Positions 33,480 through 40,841 of a DNA stretch of 64,000 nucleotides are shown piece after piece. A program made the translations under genes and the position numbers. The stretch's first letter is position 1; each line of letters starts with the position of its first letter. A model generated the notes under the pieces. That model ran no database searches, was not told where the DNA came from, and saw nothing but the letters and a program-made list of their open reading frames with translations. The stretch is from Mesorhizobium sp. WSM4313. GTDB lineage: Bacteria > Pseudomonadota > Alphaproteobacteria > Rhizobiales > Rhizobiaceae. The stretch is taken from positions 1-64,000 of the forward strand of contig NZ_NSFT01000020.1 of assembly GCF_002294725.1 (NCBI RefSeq), written 5' to 3'.

Positions 33480-34462
33480 ACGCGCGACTCCTTCCGCACC
33501 TGGTATTGGTCGATGAAGACCGCGAGGATCAGCACCGCGCCGATCGCCATCTGCTGGTAATAGGATTGCACGGCAAGCAGCGTCAGCCCGTTCTGCAAGA
33601 CGCCCATGATCAGCGCGCCGATCATGGTGCCGAGGATCGAGGCGCGGCCGCCGAACAGATTGGTGCCGCCGATGATCGCCGCCGTGATGGCGGTGAGCTC
33701 GTAATTGATGCCGGCGGTCGGATCGCCGGCATTGACGCGGGCTGTGAACAGCAGACCGGCAAGCCCGGCGAGCGCGCCCGACAGCGTGTAGATGATGCGG
33801 CGGTGATGCTCGACGCGGATGCCCGCGGCTCGCGCAGCACCTTCGCTATCGCCCAGCGCCAGCGTGTGGCGGCCGAAGCGCGTATAGGCGAGCACCGCAT
33901 GCGCGACGATGGCCGTCAGCACCAGGATGATCACCGGCATAGGGACGCCGAACGGCCGCCCCTGCCCGATATAGACGATCTCGGGCGGCAGGCCGTAGAT
34001 CGCCCTGCCCTTCGAGATGACCAGCGCCAAACCGCGCGCCAGGCCTAGCATGCCGAGCGTGACGATGAAGGCCGGCACGAAGGCGCGGGTGACCAGCTGG
34101 CCGTTGATGTAGCCGGCGATCCCGCCGGCCAAGATGCAGGCGATCACTGCGAAGACCGACGGCCAGCCGAGATTGACCGCCACGAAAGCGCCTGCGACGC
34201 CCGCAAGCCCCATGACCGAGCCGAGCGACAGATCGAGCCCGCCGGAACCGATGACGAAAGTGGCGGCGATCGCCAGCACGCCGATCGTCGAGGTCGCGAG
34301 CAGGATGTTGAGGAAATTGCTGAGCGACAGGAAATAGGGCGACAGGAGCGCCATCGCCGTGCTCAGCGCCAGAAGCACCACCAGCGACTCCAGCCGGATG
34401 TGGAGCCTTTCGACGGATGCGCGCTGCACCCTAGCCCAGAAGCCGGGCTGTTCAGAAGCCAT
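33476..34462 (-). CDS. Sugar ABC transporter permease (RbsC/FrcC-like)
   Basis: A 328-residue permease with about nine helices. Hallmarks are FVIGSGGLDLSLGSVMGLAG near residue 69, YTRFGRHTLALGDSEGAARA for the docking loop and AAIIGGTNLFGGRASILG near the C-terminus. It is separated from the binding-protein gene by 130 bp that contain an inverted octamer array, and it overlaps the ATPase gene by 4 nt. Confidence 0.92.
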   Translation of the reverse strand: MASEQPGFWARVQRASVERLHIRLESLVVLLALSTAMALLSPYFLSLSNFLNILLATSTIGVLAIAATFVIGSGGLDLSLGSVMGLAGVAGAFVAVNLGWPSVFAVIACILAGGIAGYINGQLVTRAFVPAFIVTLGMLGLARGLALVISKGRAIYGLPPEIVYIGQGRPFGVPMPVIILVLTAIVAHAVLAYTRFGRHTLALGDSEGAARAAGIRVEHHRRIIYTLSGALAGLAGLLFTARVNAGDPTAGINYELTAITAAIIGGTNLFGGRASILGTMIGALIMGVLQNGLTLLAVQSYYQQMAIGAVLILAVFIDQYQVRKESRV

Positions 34463-34480
34463 TTTTTCTACCCTTCGGGT

Positions 34481-34587
34481 AAGGGAGTAGGGGAGTAGGG
34501 GAGTAGGTTAGTAGAGGAGTAGGGAAGATGGGCGAAGCGCAAACGCGCTCCCCTACTCCCCTACTGCCTTACTCCCCTACTCCCTTC
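34481..34587. repeat. Inverted arrays of an octamer, GGGAGTAG x5 and CTACTCCC x4
   Basis: Positions 34481-34524 hold five degenerate GGGAGTAG units, and 34550-34587 hold four units of the complement. A 25-bp centre with GCGAAGCGCAAACGCGCT separates them. In the minus-strand transcript this would fold into a hairpin of up to about 38 bp between the binding-protein stop (34593) and the permease start (34462). Confidence 0.85.
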
Positions 34588-34592
34588 CTTCC

Positions 34593-35582
34593 TCACTTCA
34601 CATATTGCAGCATCGGCTCCTTGCCGGCGTCGAGCACGTCCTTGGTCAGCACCAAAGTCGGCACGGCAATGCTTTCCGGAACCTTCTCGCCGCCGAGCGC
34701 CTTCTTGACGTTCTCCACCGCCTGCTTGCCGACCAGATAGGGAAGCTGCGCGACAGAGGCATTGAGGCGGCCTTCCTTGATCGATTTCACCGCATCGACA
34801 TTGCCATCGACGCCGATGATCGTCACCTGCGAACCCTTGCCCGCCGCATAGACAGACTCGACTGCACCAAGCGCCATGCCGTCATTGGCGCAGAAGATGG
34901 CGACGAGATCAGGATGCGCGGTCAGCGTGTCGGTGGCGATCGAAGCGGCCTTGCCGCGGTCCCAGTCGCCCGGCAGCGAAGCGACGATTTCGAGGCCGGG
35001 CGCCAGCTCCTTCAGCTTCTCGGCAAAACCCTTGGCACGCTTCTCGCCGGTGATGTTGCCGGACAGGCCTTCGATCACCAGCACCGGACCCTTGGCGTCC
35101 TTGCCGAGCTTGTTGGCGAGATATTCCGCGCCCTGCGCGCCGGCGGCGATGTTGTCGGAGCCGATATGGAAGGTGACCTTGACGCCTTCCTTGTCGAGCA
35201 CCGCCTGGTCGAGATTGTTGTCGAGGTCGACGATCTTGATGCCGGCCTCCTGCGCCGACTTCAGGCAAGGTAGAAGGTTGGTCGAGTTGATGGCCGCGGT
35301 GATCATCGCCACCGGCTTGCGCTCAAGCATGGTGTTGCAAAGGTTGAGCTGCGGTTCGGCTGCCTGATCGCTCTCGGCCGCCTGCTGGAAATACTTAACC
35401 CCGGCTTCCTTGGCGCCGTCCGCGACACCCTGCGCCATCGCGCCCCAGAACGGGTTGGCCAGTGTCTTCATCAGCACGCCATATTCGCCGTCCTCGGCCT
35501 TGGCAACGCCGACGGCGGAAAATGCAAGCGCGACGCCCACGGCAAGGGTAAATCGATTTATCCTTGGGAAATGCGAAATCAT
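34593..35582 (-). CDS. Sugar ABC transporter substrate-binding protein (RbsB/AlsB-like)
   Basis: A 329-residue periplasmic binding protein with a signal peptide (PRINRFTLAVGVALAFSAVG, cleavage after AKA near residue 29). The mature part starts EDGEYGVLMKTLANPFWGAM, a ribose/allose-binding opening. IVDLDNNLDQAVLD and IFCANDGMALGAVESVYAAG are hinge and ligand segments. GGAGG stands 5 nt before the ATG. A LacI-type palindrome lies inside codons 8-11. It is the first gene of the operon downstream of the regulator. Confidence 0.92.
   Translation of the reverse strand: MISHFPRINRFTLAVGVALAFSAVGVAKAEDGEYGVLMKTLANPFWGAMAQGVADGAKEAGVKYFQQAAESDQAAEPQLNLCNTMLERKPVAMITAAINSTNLLPCLKSAQEAGIKIVDLDNNLDQAVLDKEGVKVTFHIGSDNIAAGAQGAEYLANKLGKDAKGPVLVIEGLSGNITGEKRAKGFAEKLKELAPGLEIVASLPGDWDRGKAASIATDTLTAHPDLVAIFCANDGMALGAVESVYAAGKGSQVTIIGVDGNVDAVKSIKEGRLNASVAQLPYLVGKQAVENVKKALGGEKVPESIAVPTLVLTKDVLDAGKEPMLQYVK
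35549..35560. promoter_or_regulatory. Intragenic LacI-type operator TAAATCGATTTA
   Basis: A perfect 12-bp palindrome with the CG centre typical of LacI-family sites. It lies within the signal-peptide codons of the binding protein, about 25 bp after its start. The same AAATCGATTT core occurs in front of the regulator at 36774-36783. An operator inside the first gene could act as a roadblock. Confidence 0.6.
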
Positions 35583-35642
35583 TCTATCCTCCGTTGATCC
35601 TTGGCGCCGGATGCCACGGCCAGGGCCGGCGCATGCTTCCGC

Positions 35643-36719
35643 TCACGACAATGGGGGCTGTTGTCGGTCTCCTCCCCCGGAATGCGGACCGCTGCCTGGC
35701 GAGCCAACGGATTCCCGCATCAACACCTGGCAGGGCTCGAGCCGCGCCGTGGGTGGTCCCACATCACCCTCGACCCTGCGAAACAAAAGGTTCATCGCCT
35801 CGCTGGCGATCTGCCGCACCGGCTGCACCACGGCCGCGATCGCCGGCCATGTCACCTGCATCCATTCGGCGTCGTCGAAGCCGACCAGCGAGATATCGTC
35901 CGGGCAGTGCCAGCCGCGGCGGCGGAATTCCGACAGCGCGACAAGCGTGCCCTTCAAAAGCAGCGAATAGACCGCGGTCGGCCGCTCGCCGCGCCCGAAA
36001 TAGTCGCGCAGCGACGACCGCAGCGGCGCGACGCTGACTTCGGACGTGATGACGTCGATGCGCACCGACGGGTTGAGCGCCAGCGCCTGGCTGCGAAAAC
36101 CTTCCAGGCGCGCCCGCACGGTCGCCGCCTGCTCGGCAAGGCCGATAACCAGTATATGGCTGTGCCCATTGCCGATCAGCATCCGCGCCACTTCGGCGCT
36201 GGCGGCAGCGCTGTCGGCCGAGACGGTGTCGAAGGCGTCGTCGGACAGCACACGGTCGATCAGCACGCCGGTCATGCCGTGGGCTTTCATGAAGGCAGCC
36301 GCCGGCCCGTGCTCATTGCGCACCGGCGCCAGCACCACGCCGGCAACGCGCCAGTCATGCATGCGGGCGAGGATCTCTTTCTCGCGCGTCTCCGATTCTC
36401 GGCTCGATGCCGCGACCAGCGTATAGCCGCGCTGCTCGGCAAGGCCTTCCAGCTCGGTGACCATCGAACCGAAGAACTCGCTTTCGAATTCCGGCATGAT
36501 GGCGCCGATGATGCGGCGCTTGGCCCTGCGCATGTCGGAGGCTAGAGGATCGACGCGATAGCCCAGATGCTCGACGGCATCGAAGACGCGCTGCGCGTTT
36601 TCAGGCTTCACCGTGGTGACACCGGCCAGCACCTTGGAGACGGTGGCCGCGGACACGCCGGCATGGCTTGCCACGTCATGGATCGACGGACGCCTTTGCC
36701 GGGCTTCCGGTTGCGCCAT
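35643..36719 (-). CDS. LacI-family transcriptional regulator
   Basis: A 358-residue repressor. The N-terminal helix-turn-helix reads SIHDVASHAGVSAATVSKVL and the hinge follows AVEHLGYRVDPLASDMRRAK. The rest is a periplasmic-binding-protein-like effector domain with VLIDRVLSDDAFDTV and DISLVGFDDAEWMQVTWPAI. The start at 36719 is supported by GGGAGG 6 nt upstream; a longer in-frame start at 36806 would translate through the operator sites. It lies between the importer operon and the divergent 2-hydroxyacid dehydrogenase and probably represses both. Confidence 0.92.
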   Translation of the reverse strand: MAQPEARQRRPSIHDVASHAGVSAATVSKVLAGVTTVKPENAQRVFDAVEHLGYRVDPLASDMRRAKRRIIGAIMPEFESEFFGSMVTELEGLAEQRGYTLVAASSRESETREKEILARMHDWRVAGVVLAPVRNEHGPAAAFMKAHGMTGVLIDRVLSDDAFDTVSADSAAASAEVARMLIGNGHSHILVIGLAEQAATVRARLEGFRSQALALNPSVRIDVITSEVSVAPLRSSLRDYFGRGERPTAVYSLLLKGTLVALSEFRRRGWHCPDDISLVGFDDAEWMQVTWPAIAAVVQPVRQIASEAMNLLFRRVEGDVGPPTARLEPCQVLMRESVGSPGSGPHSGGGDRQQPPLS

Positions 36720-36772
36720 TGACTTCCTCCCGAGGACAGGCAGCCGATCAGCCACCTCGCCATTCCATTCGA

Positions 36773-36804
36773 TAAATCGATTTTTCGTTCTTGTAAATCG
36801 TTTC
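36773..36804. promoter_or_regulatory. Paired LacI-type operators between the regulator and the hydroxyacid dehydrogenase
   Basis: AAATCGATTT (perfect palindrome, 36774-36783) and the near match AAATCGTTT (36795-36803) have centres about 21 bp apart, two helical turns. They lie 54-85 bp before the regulator start and 62-93 bp before the divergent dehydrogenase start. They share the core with the intragenic site at 35549-35560. Confidence 0.6.
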
Positions 36805-36865
36805 ACCGGGAGTAAGACTGGAAAGAAGTGATTGACGCGATCCAGTCGTGTCCCGGGAGGAAAAC

Positions 36866-37897
36866 ATGTCCGACAACACCTTGCCGCTGGTGATCAGCGC
36901 ACCCGAACCGCGCACGCTCGACCTGATCTTCACGCCGCCGCAACTGGCGCGCCTGCGCAGCCACTATCGCATTGTCGAGACCACGCCGGAAGACGTTTCC
37001 GCCCTACCCGCCGAAACTTTGGCCGAGGCGCGCTATATCATCGGTCAGCCACCGATTTCATCCGAAACGCTGGAAAAGCTGAAGGCGCTGCGCTGCGTCT
37101 TCAACGTCGAGACCAACCTCCTCAACAACATGCCTTATGAGACGCTGTTTTCGCGCGGCATCCATGTCGTCACCACCGGCCTGGTCTTTGCCGAGCCGGT
37201 CGCGGAGCTCGGCCTGGCCATGGCGCTGAACCTTGCCAGAAACATCGTCGACGCCGACCTCGCTTTCCGGCAGGGCAAGGAATTGTGGGGCGGCGACGGC
37301 AACCAGGCGGCGCGCCTGCTTTCCGGCGCCGATGTCGGCATCATCGGCTTCGGCGATCTCGGCCGCGCGCTCAACCGCCTGCTGACCGGCTTCCGCACCC
37401 GCACGAAAGTTTTTGATCCATGGCTGCCGCCATCGATCCTGATCGACAATGGCGTCGAGCCGGCCTCGCTGGACGAGGTGCTGTCGCAAAGCGATTTCGT
37501 CTTCGTCGTTGCTTCCGTCACCAGCGAGAATGAAGGTTTCCTGGGCGCCGACGCCTTTGCCAGGATGCGCAAGGGCGCGGCCTTCATCCTGCTCAGCCGC
37601 GCCGGAGTCGTCGATTTCCCGGCATTGATGCAAGCGGTGAAGAGCGGCCACATCGTCGCCGCGAGCGACGTCTTCCCGGAGGAGCCGCTGGCAAAGGACC
37701 ATCCCGTCCGCACCCTGCCCGGCTTCCTGCGTTCGGCGCATCGCGCCGGCGCGCTCGATATCGCCTTCAAGCGCATGGGCGACATGGTGCTGGAGGATAT
37801 GGACCTTATCGACCGCGGCCTGCCGCCCCTGCGCTCCAGGCGCGCCGAGCGCGAGACGGTTTCGCGCATGCGCTCCAAGCCGGTCGACAGGAACTAG
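36866..37897 (+). CDS. D-isomer specific 2-hydroxyacid dehydrogenase
   Basis: A 343-residue NAD(P)-dependent dehydrogenase of the phosphoglycerate/glyoxylate reductase superfamily. The cofactor fold is GADVGIIGFGDLGRALNRLL near residue 158. The Arg-Glu-His catalytic set appears in ILLSRAGVVDFPAL, SDVFPEEPLAKDHP and LRSAHRAGALDI. The ATG at 36866 has GGGAGG 5 nt upstream. It is transcribed away from the LacI gene and shares its operators, so it likely reduces or oxidises a product of the imported sugar. The exact substrate is unknown. Confidence 0.86.
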   Translation: MSDNTLPLVISAPEPRTLDLIFTPPQLARLRSHYRIVETTPEDVSALPAETLAEARYIIGQPPISSETLEKLKALRCVFNVETNLLNNMPYETLFSRGIHVVTTGLVFAEPVAELGLAMALNLARNIVDADLAFRQGKELWGGDGNQAARLLSGADVGIIGFGDLGRALNRLLTGFRTRTKVFDPWLPPSILIDNGVEPASLDEVLSQSDFVFVVASVTSENEGFLGADAFARMRKGAAFILLSRAGVVDFPALMQAVKSGHIVAASDVFPEEPLAKDHPVRTLPGFLRSAHRAGALDIAFKRMGDMVLEDMDLIDRGLPPLRSRRAERETVSRMRSKPVDRN

Positions 37898-38005
37898 TGG
37901 CACTGCACGGGATTTCGAAGGGTTGCCGTTTGTCTTGGCGCAGAATTTTCCGTTCATGTCCGTGAAATCGGCGCAACGCCGGGGATTGATTGCGGCCGCC
38001 CCAAC

Positions 38006-38066
38006 GTCGTCATCCTATGGCGGAGTAAGGAGCGAAGCGACGCAGCGCAGACCATAGAATGACGAT
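38006..38066. repeat. Inverted repeat between convergent genes
   Basis: GTCGTCATCCTATGG at 38006-38020 pairs with CCATAGAATGACGAT at 38052-38066 in 13 of 15 positions. The 31-nt loop contains a second small stem (GCGAAGC and similar GC blocks). It stands between the dehydrogenase and otsB, which converge. It may be a dispersed repeat and a two-way terminator. Confidence 0.6.
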
Positions 38067-38123
38067 CGCGATGGCGTTTCGGCCAATCTCCAACGCATGC
38101 CACCTGCCGACGCAAACAGAGGC

Positions 38124-38906
38124 CTAAACGACGAGATCGCTCCTTGGCGTTTGCATGGCCGGCCCTCCGAAATTGGCCTCGAGCCAGGCAATGGCGCTCG
38201 CAACATCCTCGATGGCGAAGCGCGCAGTGGTCTCGCCCTGCGGCTTGACCCGGATCGAAATTCCCCCGGCGGCATTGACCGTGTCGAAGCCGTTCTCGTC
38301 GGACGTGTCGTCGCCAAGGAACACAGGACGCCTGCCGCTGAACGGACCCGTCTGCATGAAGCGCCGGATCGCAGCGCCCTTGGCTGCCTCAAGCGGCATC
38401 AGCTCGACGCCGGCATTGCCGGCGATCACACGGTAGCCTTTGGGCAGGCGCTCAAGCGCTGCCTCGACCAGTTCCGTCGCCCGTGCCAGAAGCTGGGGCG
38501 CTGCTCTCGTATGGATGGCGAGCACAGGTCCCTTGCGCTCGACATAGACGGCCTTGCTTGCCAGCTCCAGTTCGATCTCGTCGGCGAGCGCCGCCATGTC
38601 CGCCGGCTCGTCGGCGGCCTCGATCCGGCCATCCGGCGCAAGCCTGTGTTCCAACCCATAGAGGCCGGCGATCCTGAGCTTCAAGGGATTGAACAGATGG
38701 TCCACGGCCGCGATCGAGCGGCCGGTGATGAAGGCGAGCGCTCCGTCCAGCCGTCGTTCGATCGTCTGCAGCAATTGCCGCAACTCGGCGCTGACCGACA
38801 CGCTGTCGGGATGCGCCGCGTGCTCCAGCAAGGTGCCGTCGATGTCGAGGAAAAGCGCCCACCGGCCTTCGGGAAGCGGCGGGGTAAGGTCTGCCTGACT
38901 ATTCAT
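38124..38906 (-). CDS. otsB: Trehalose-6-phosphate phosphatase
   Basis: A 260-residue HAD-superfamily phosphatase. Motif I is LFLDIDGTLLEHAAHP (nucleophile and acid Asp), motif II is FITGRS, the lysine lies near AAKGAAIRRFM and motif IV is FLGDDTSDENGFDTV. It converts trehalose-6-phosphate to trehalose. Its start overlaps the otsA stop (ATGA), so the two enzymes are made together. Trehalose serves as an osmoprotectant in rhizobia. Confidence 0.93.
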   Translation of the reverse strand: MNSQADLTPPLPEGRWALFLDIDGTLLEHAAHPDSVSVSAELRQLLQTIERRLDGALAFITGRSIAAVDHLFNPLKLRIAGLYGLEHRLAPDGRIEAADEPADMAALADEIELELASKAVYVERKGPVLAIHTRAAPQLLARATELVEAALERLPKGYRVIAGNAGVELMPLEAAKGAAIRRFMQTGPFSGRRPVFLGDDTSDENGFDTVNAAGGISIRVKPQGETTARFAIEDVASAIAWLEANFGGPAMQTPRSDLVV

Positions 38907-40693
38907 CGGAATCCGACTGCCTGTTTGCGTTCGAACATGGAAACGACGTTGTCGCCGGTGGGACCTGCCGGCCGGTCGTATAGGGCCGTGACCCGGTCGA
39001 GGTCGCCGCGCTTCCTGAGCCGCGCCGCGTCGAGCAGCATGCTGCCGGCCCAGCGATAGACATTGTTGTCGCGCACGATGTCGCGCATGCGCCGCATGCG
39101 CTCATGCTGCTCGTCCGGCCCCATGGTCATCGCCTGCAGCATCGCCTCGCTCATCATCGCCGCGTCGTACGGATTGACGATCAGCGCCTCCAGCAATTCG
39201 CGCGAGGCGCCCGCGAAGGTGCTGAGCAGCAGCACGCCCTGCTCGTCGTCGCGCGACGCCACGAACTCCTTGGCGACGAGATTCATGCCGTCATGCAGGC
39301 TGGTGACGAGGCAGATGTCCGCGGCGCGATAAAGCTCATAGACCGCGGCTTGCGAATGGTGCTCGGCCACCATGACGACCGGCTGATAGGATTTGCTGCC
39401 GTAGCGCTGGTTGAGCTCGTCGGCATAGCGCAGGCATTCTTCGTGAAGCTGCTTGTAGGCAGGCAGCGTGCCCCGGCTTGGTGCAGCGATCTGCAGGAAT
39501 ACGACGTTACCGATCGTTTCTGGATGACGGATGAACAGTTCCTCAAGCGCATGGAAGCGATCGAGGATGCCTTTGGTGTAGTCGAGCCGTTCGACGCCAA
39601 CGCAAAGCTTGGCGCCAGCTGGAATTCTGAACCGCTTGCGCACGCGCGCCCGGCACTCCTCGACGCTCGGAAGCTTTTTCAGCAGCTCGACCGGCCACTC
39701 GATCGAGATCGGATAGGAATGCACGAGCGTCACCTGGCCGCCATAGGAAATGGCCGCGTCGGCTCGCTCGATCCGGCTTTCCATGAAACGGTCGACGCTT
39801 TCGGTGAAGTTGTTGGCGTGGAACTGGGTGTGGAAGCCCACGATCGAGCTGCCGAGCAGGCCGTCGAGGATACGCTCGCGCCACGGGCAGATGCTGAACA
39901 CTTCCGAGTTCGGCCACGGTATGTGCCAGAAGGTGATGACGATCGCCTCCGGCAGGCGCTCGCGGATCATGCGCGGCAGAAGCGCGAAGTGATAGTCCTG
40001 GACCAGCACGATCGGCCGCTCGTTGCGCGCCTCGGCAACCACCGTCTCGGCGAATTTGCGGTTGACGGCCTCATAGGCCTCCCAGTCGGATTCGCGGAAG
40101 ATCGGGCGCGTGAACGCGATATGACAGAGCGGCCACAGGCCCTCATTGGCGAAGCCAAGATAATAGCCCTGATATTCGTCGTCGCTCAGCCAGACGCGGC
40201 GCAGCGTGTAGGAAGGATTGCCGGGCGGCACCTGCACCCGGTCGTTCCTGTCCACCACCGTCCGGTCGGCAGTGCCGCCGCCATAGGCGATCCAGGTGCC
40301 GGCGCAAGCGCGCGTGATCGGTTCCAGCGCCGAGACCAGTCCGCTCGCCGGCACGACAAGCTCGACATCGCCGTTCCTGGTTTCGTTGTGGATATAAGGC
40401 TCGCGATTGGAGACGATGATGACCTGCGCATCCGGCAACTCGTCAGCGAGGATCTTGCGCAACGTCTCCGGCGACCATGTGACCAGAGCCGCGTCGACCG
40501 ACTGCCCGTTCTTTTCGAATTCGCGCAGCACCTTGCGCGCGGCCTCTGTGGCGAAGTCGTCGCCGGGGCCTGCCACAGCCGAAATCCTCGGGTGATTGCG
40601 ACGGTACCGGGATATCGAAATGAAAATGGCGAATGCGGAAAGTCCAAGGCTTGCGAGAATAAGGACCAGTAACAGAACGCTGTATTGTGTCAT
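38903..40693 (-). CDS. otsA: Trehalose-6-phosphate synthase with an N-terminal membrane anchor
   Basis: A 596-residue GT20 glycosyltransferase that makes trehalose-6-phosphate from UDP-glucose and glucose-6-phosphate. The catalytic part starts near residue 90 (VIIVSNREPY) and has VWLSDDEYQGYYLGFANEGL, VQDYHFALLPRMIRERLPEA and VGVERLDYTKGILDRFHALE with the donor-binding Arg and Lys. Residues 1-90 are an addition to the usual 460-480-residue enzyme: a hydrophobic helix at about 5-28 followed by a basic RYRRNH stop-transfer and a soluble linker. The enzyme is thus probably tethered to the inner membrane, facing the cytoplasm. Confidence 0.88.
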   Translation of the reverse strand: MTQYSVLLLVLILASLGLSAFAIFISISRYRRNHPRISAVAGPGDDFATEAARKVLREFEKNGQSVDAALVTWSPETLRKILADELPDAQVIIVSNREPYIHNETRNGDVELVVPASGLVSALEPITRACAGTWIAYGGGTADRTVVDRNDRVQVPPGNPSYTLRRVWLSDDEYQGYYLGFANEGLWPLCHIAFTRPIFRESDWEAYEAVNRKFAETVVAEARNERPIVLVQDYHFALLPRMIRERLPEAIVITFWHIPWPNSEVFSICPWRERILDGLLGSSIVGFHTQFHANNFTESVDRFMESRIERADAAISYGGQVTLVHSYPISIEWPVELLKKLPSVEECRARVRKRFRIPAGAKLCVGVERLDYTKGILDRFHALEELFIRHPETIGNVVFLQIAAPSRGTLPAYKQLHEECLRYADELNQRYGSKSYQPVVMVAEHHSQAAVYELYRAADICLVTSLHDGMNLVAKEFVASRDDEQGVLLLSTFAGASRELLEALIVNPYDAAMMSEAMLQAMTMGPDEQHERMRRMRDIVRDNNVYRWAGSMLLDAARLRKRGDLDRVTALYDRPAGPTGDNVVSMFERKQAVGFR

Positions 40694-40841
40694 TGAAATG
40701 CCAGGCTGCCTCCGGCTGTCCGCTCATTATTTTCGTTCTTGCCGGCTGCGGACGGCAGACCGGTCCACCTGTGCAACGCACAAGCCGGCCATGGGTTCCG
40801 ACATTTTTCGGTTGTTGAACGCGGGCTTGCGACGCCTTCTT

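Noticed and set aside
34481..34587. CRISPR array
   Set aside because: The units are 8 bp, contiguous and in inverted blocks, without spacers or cas genes.
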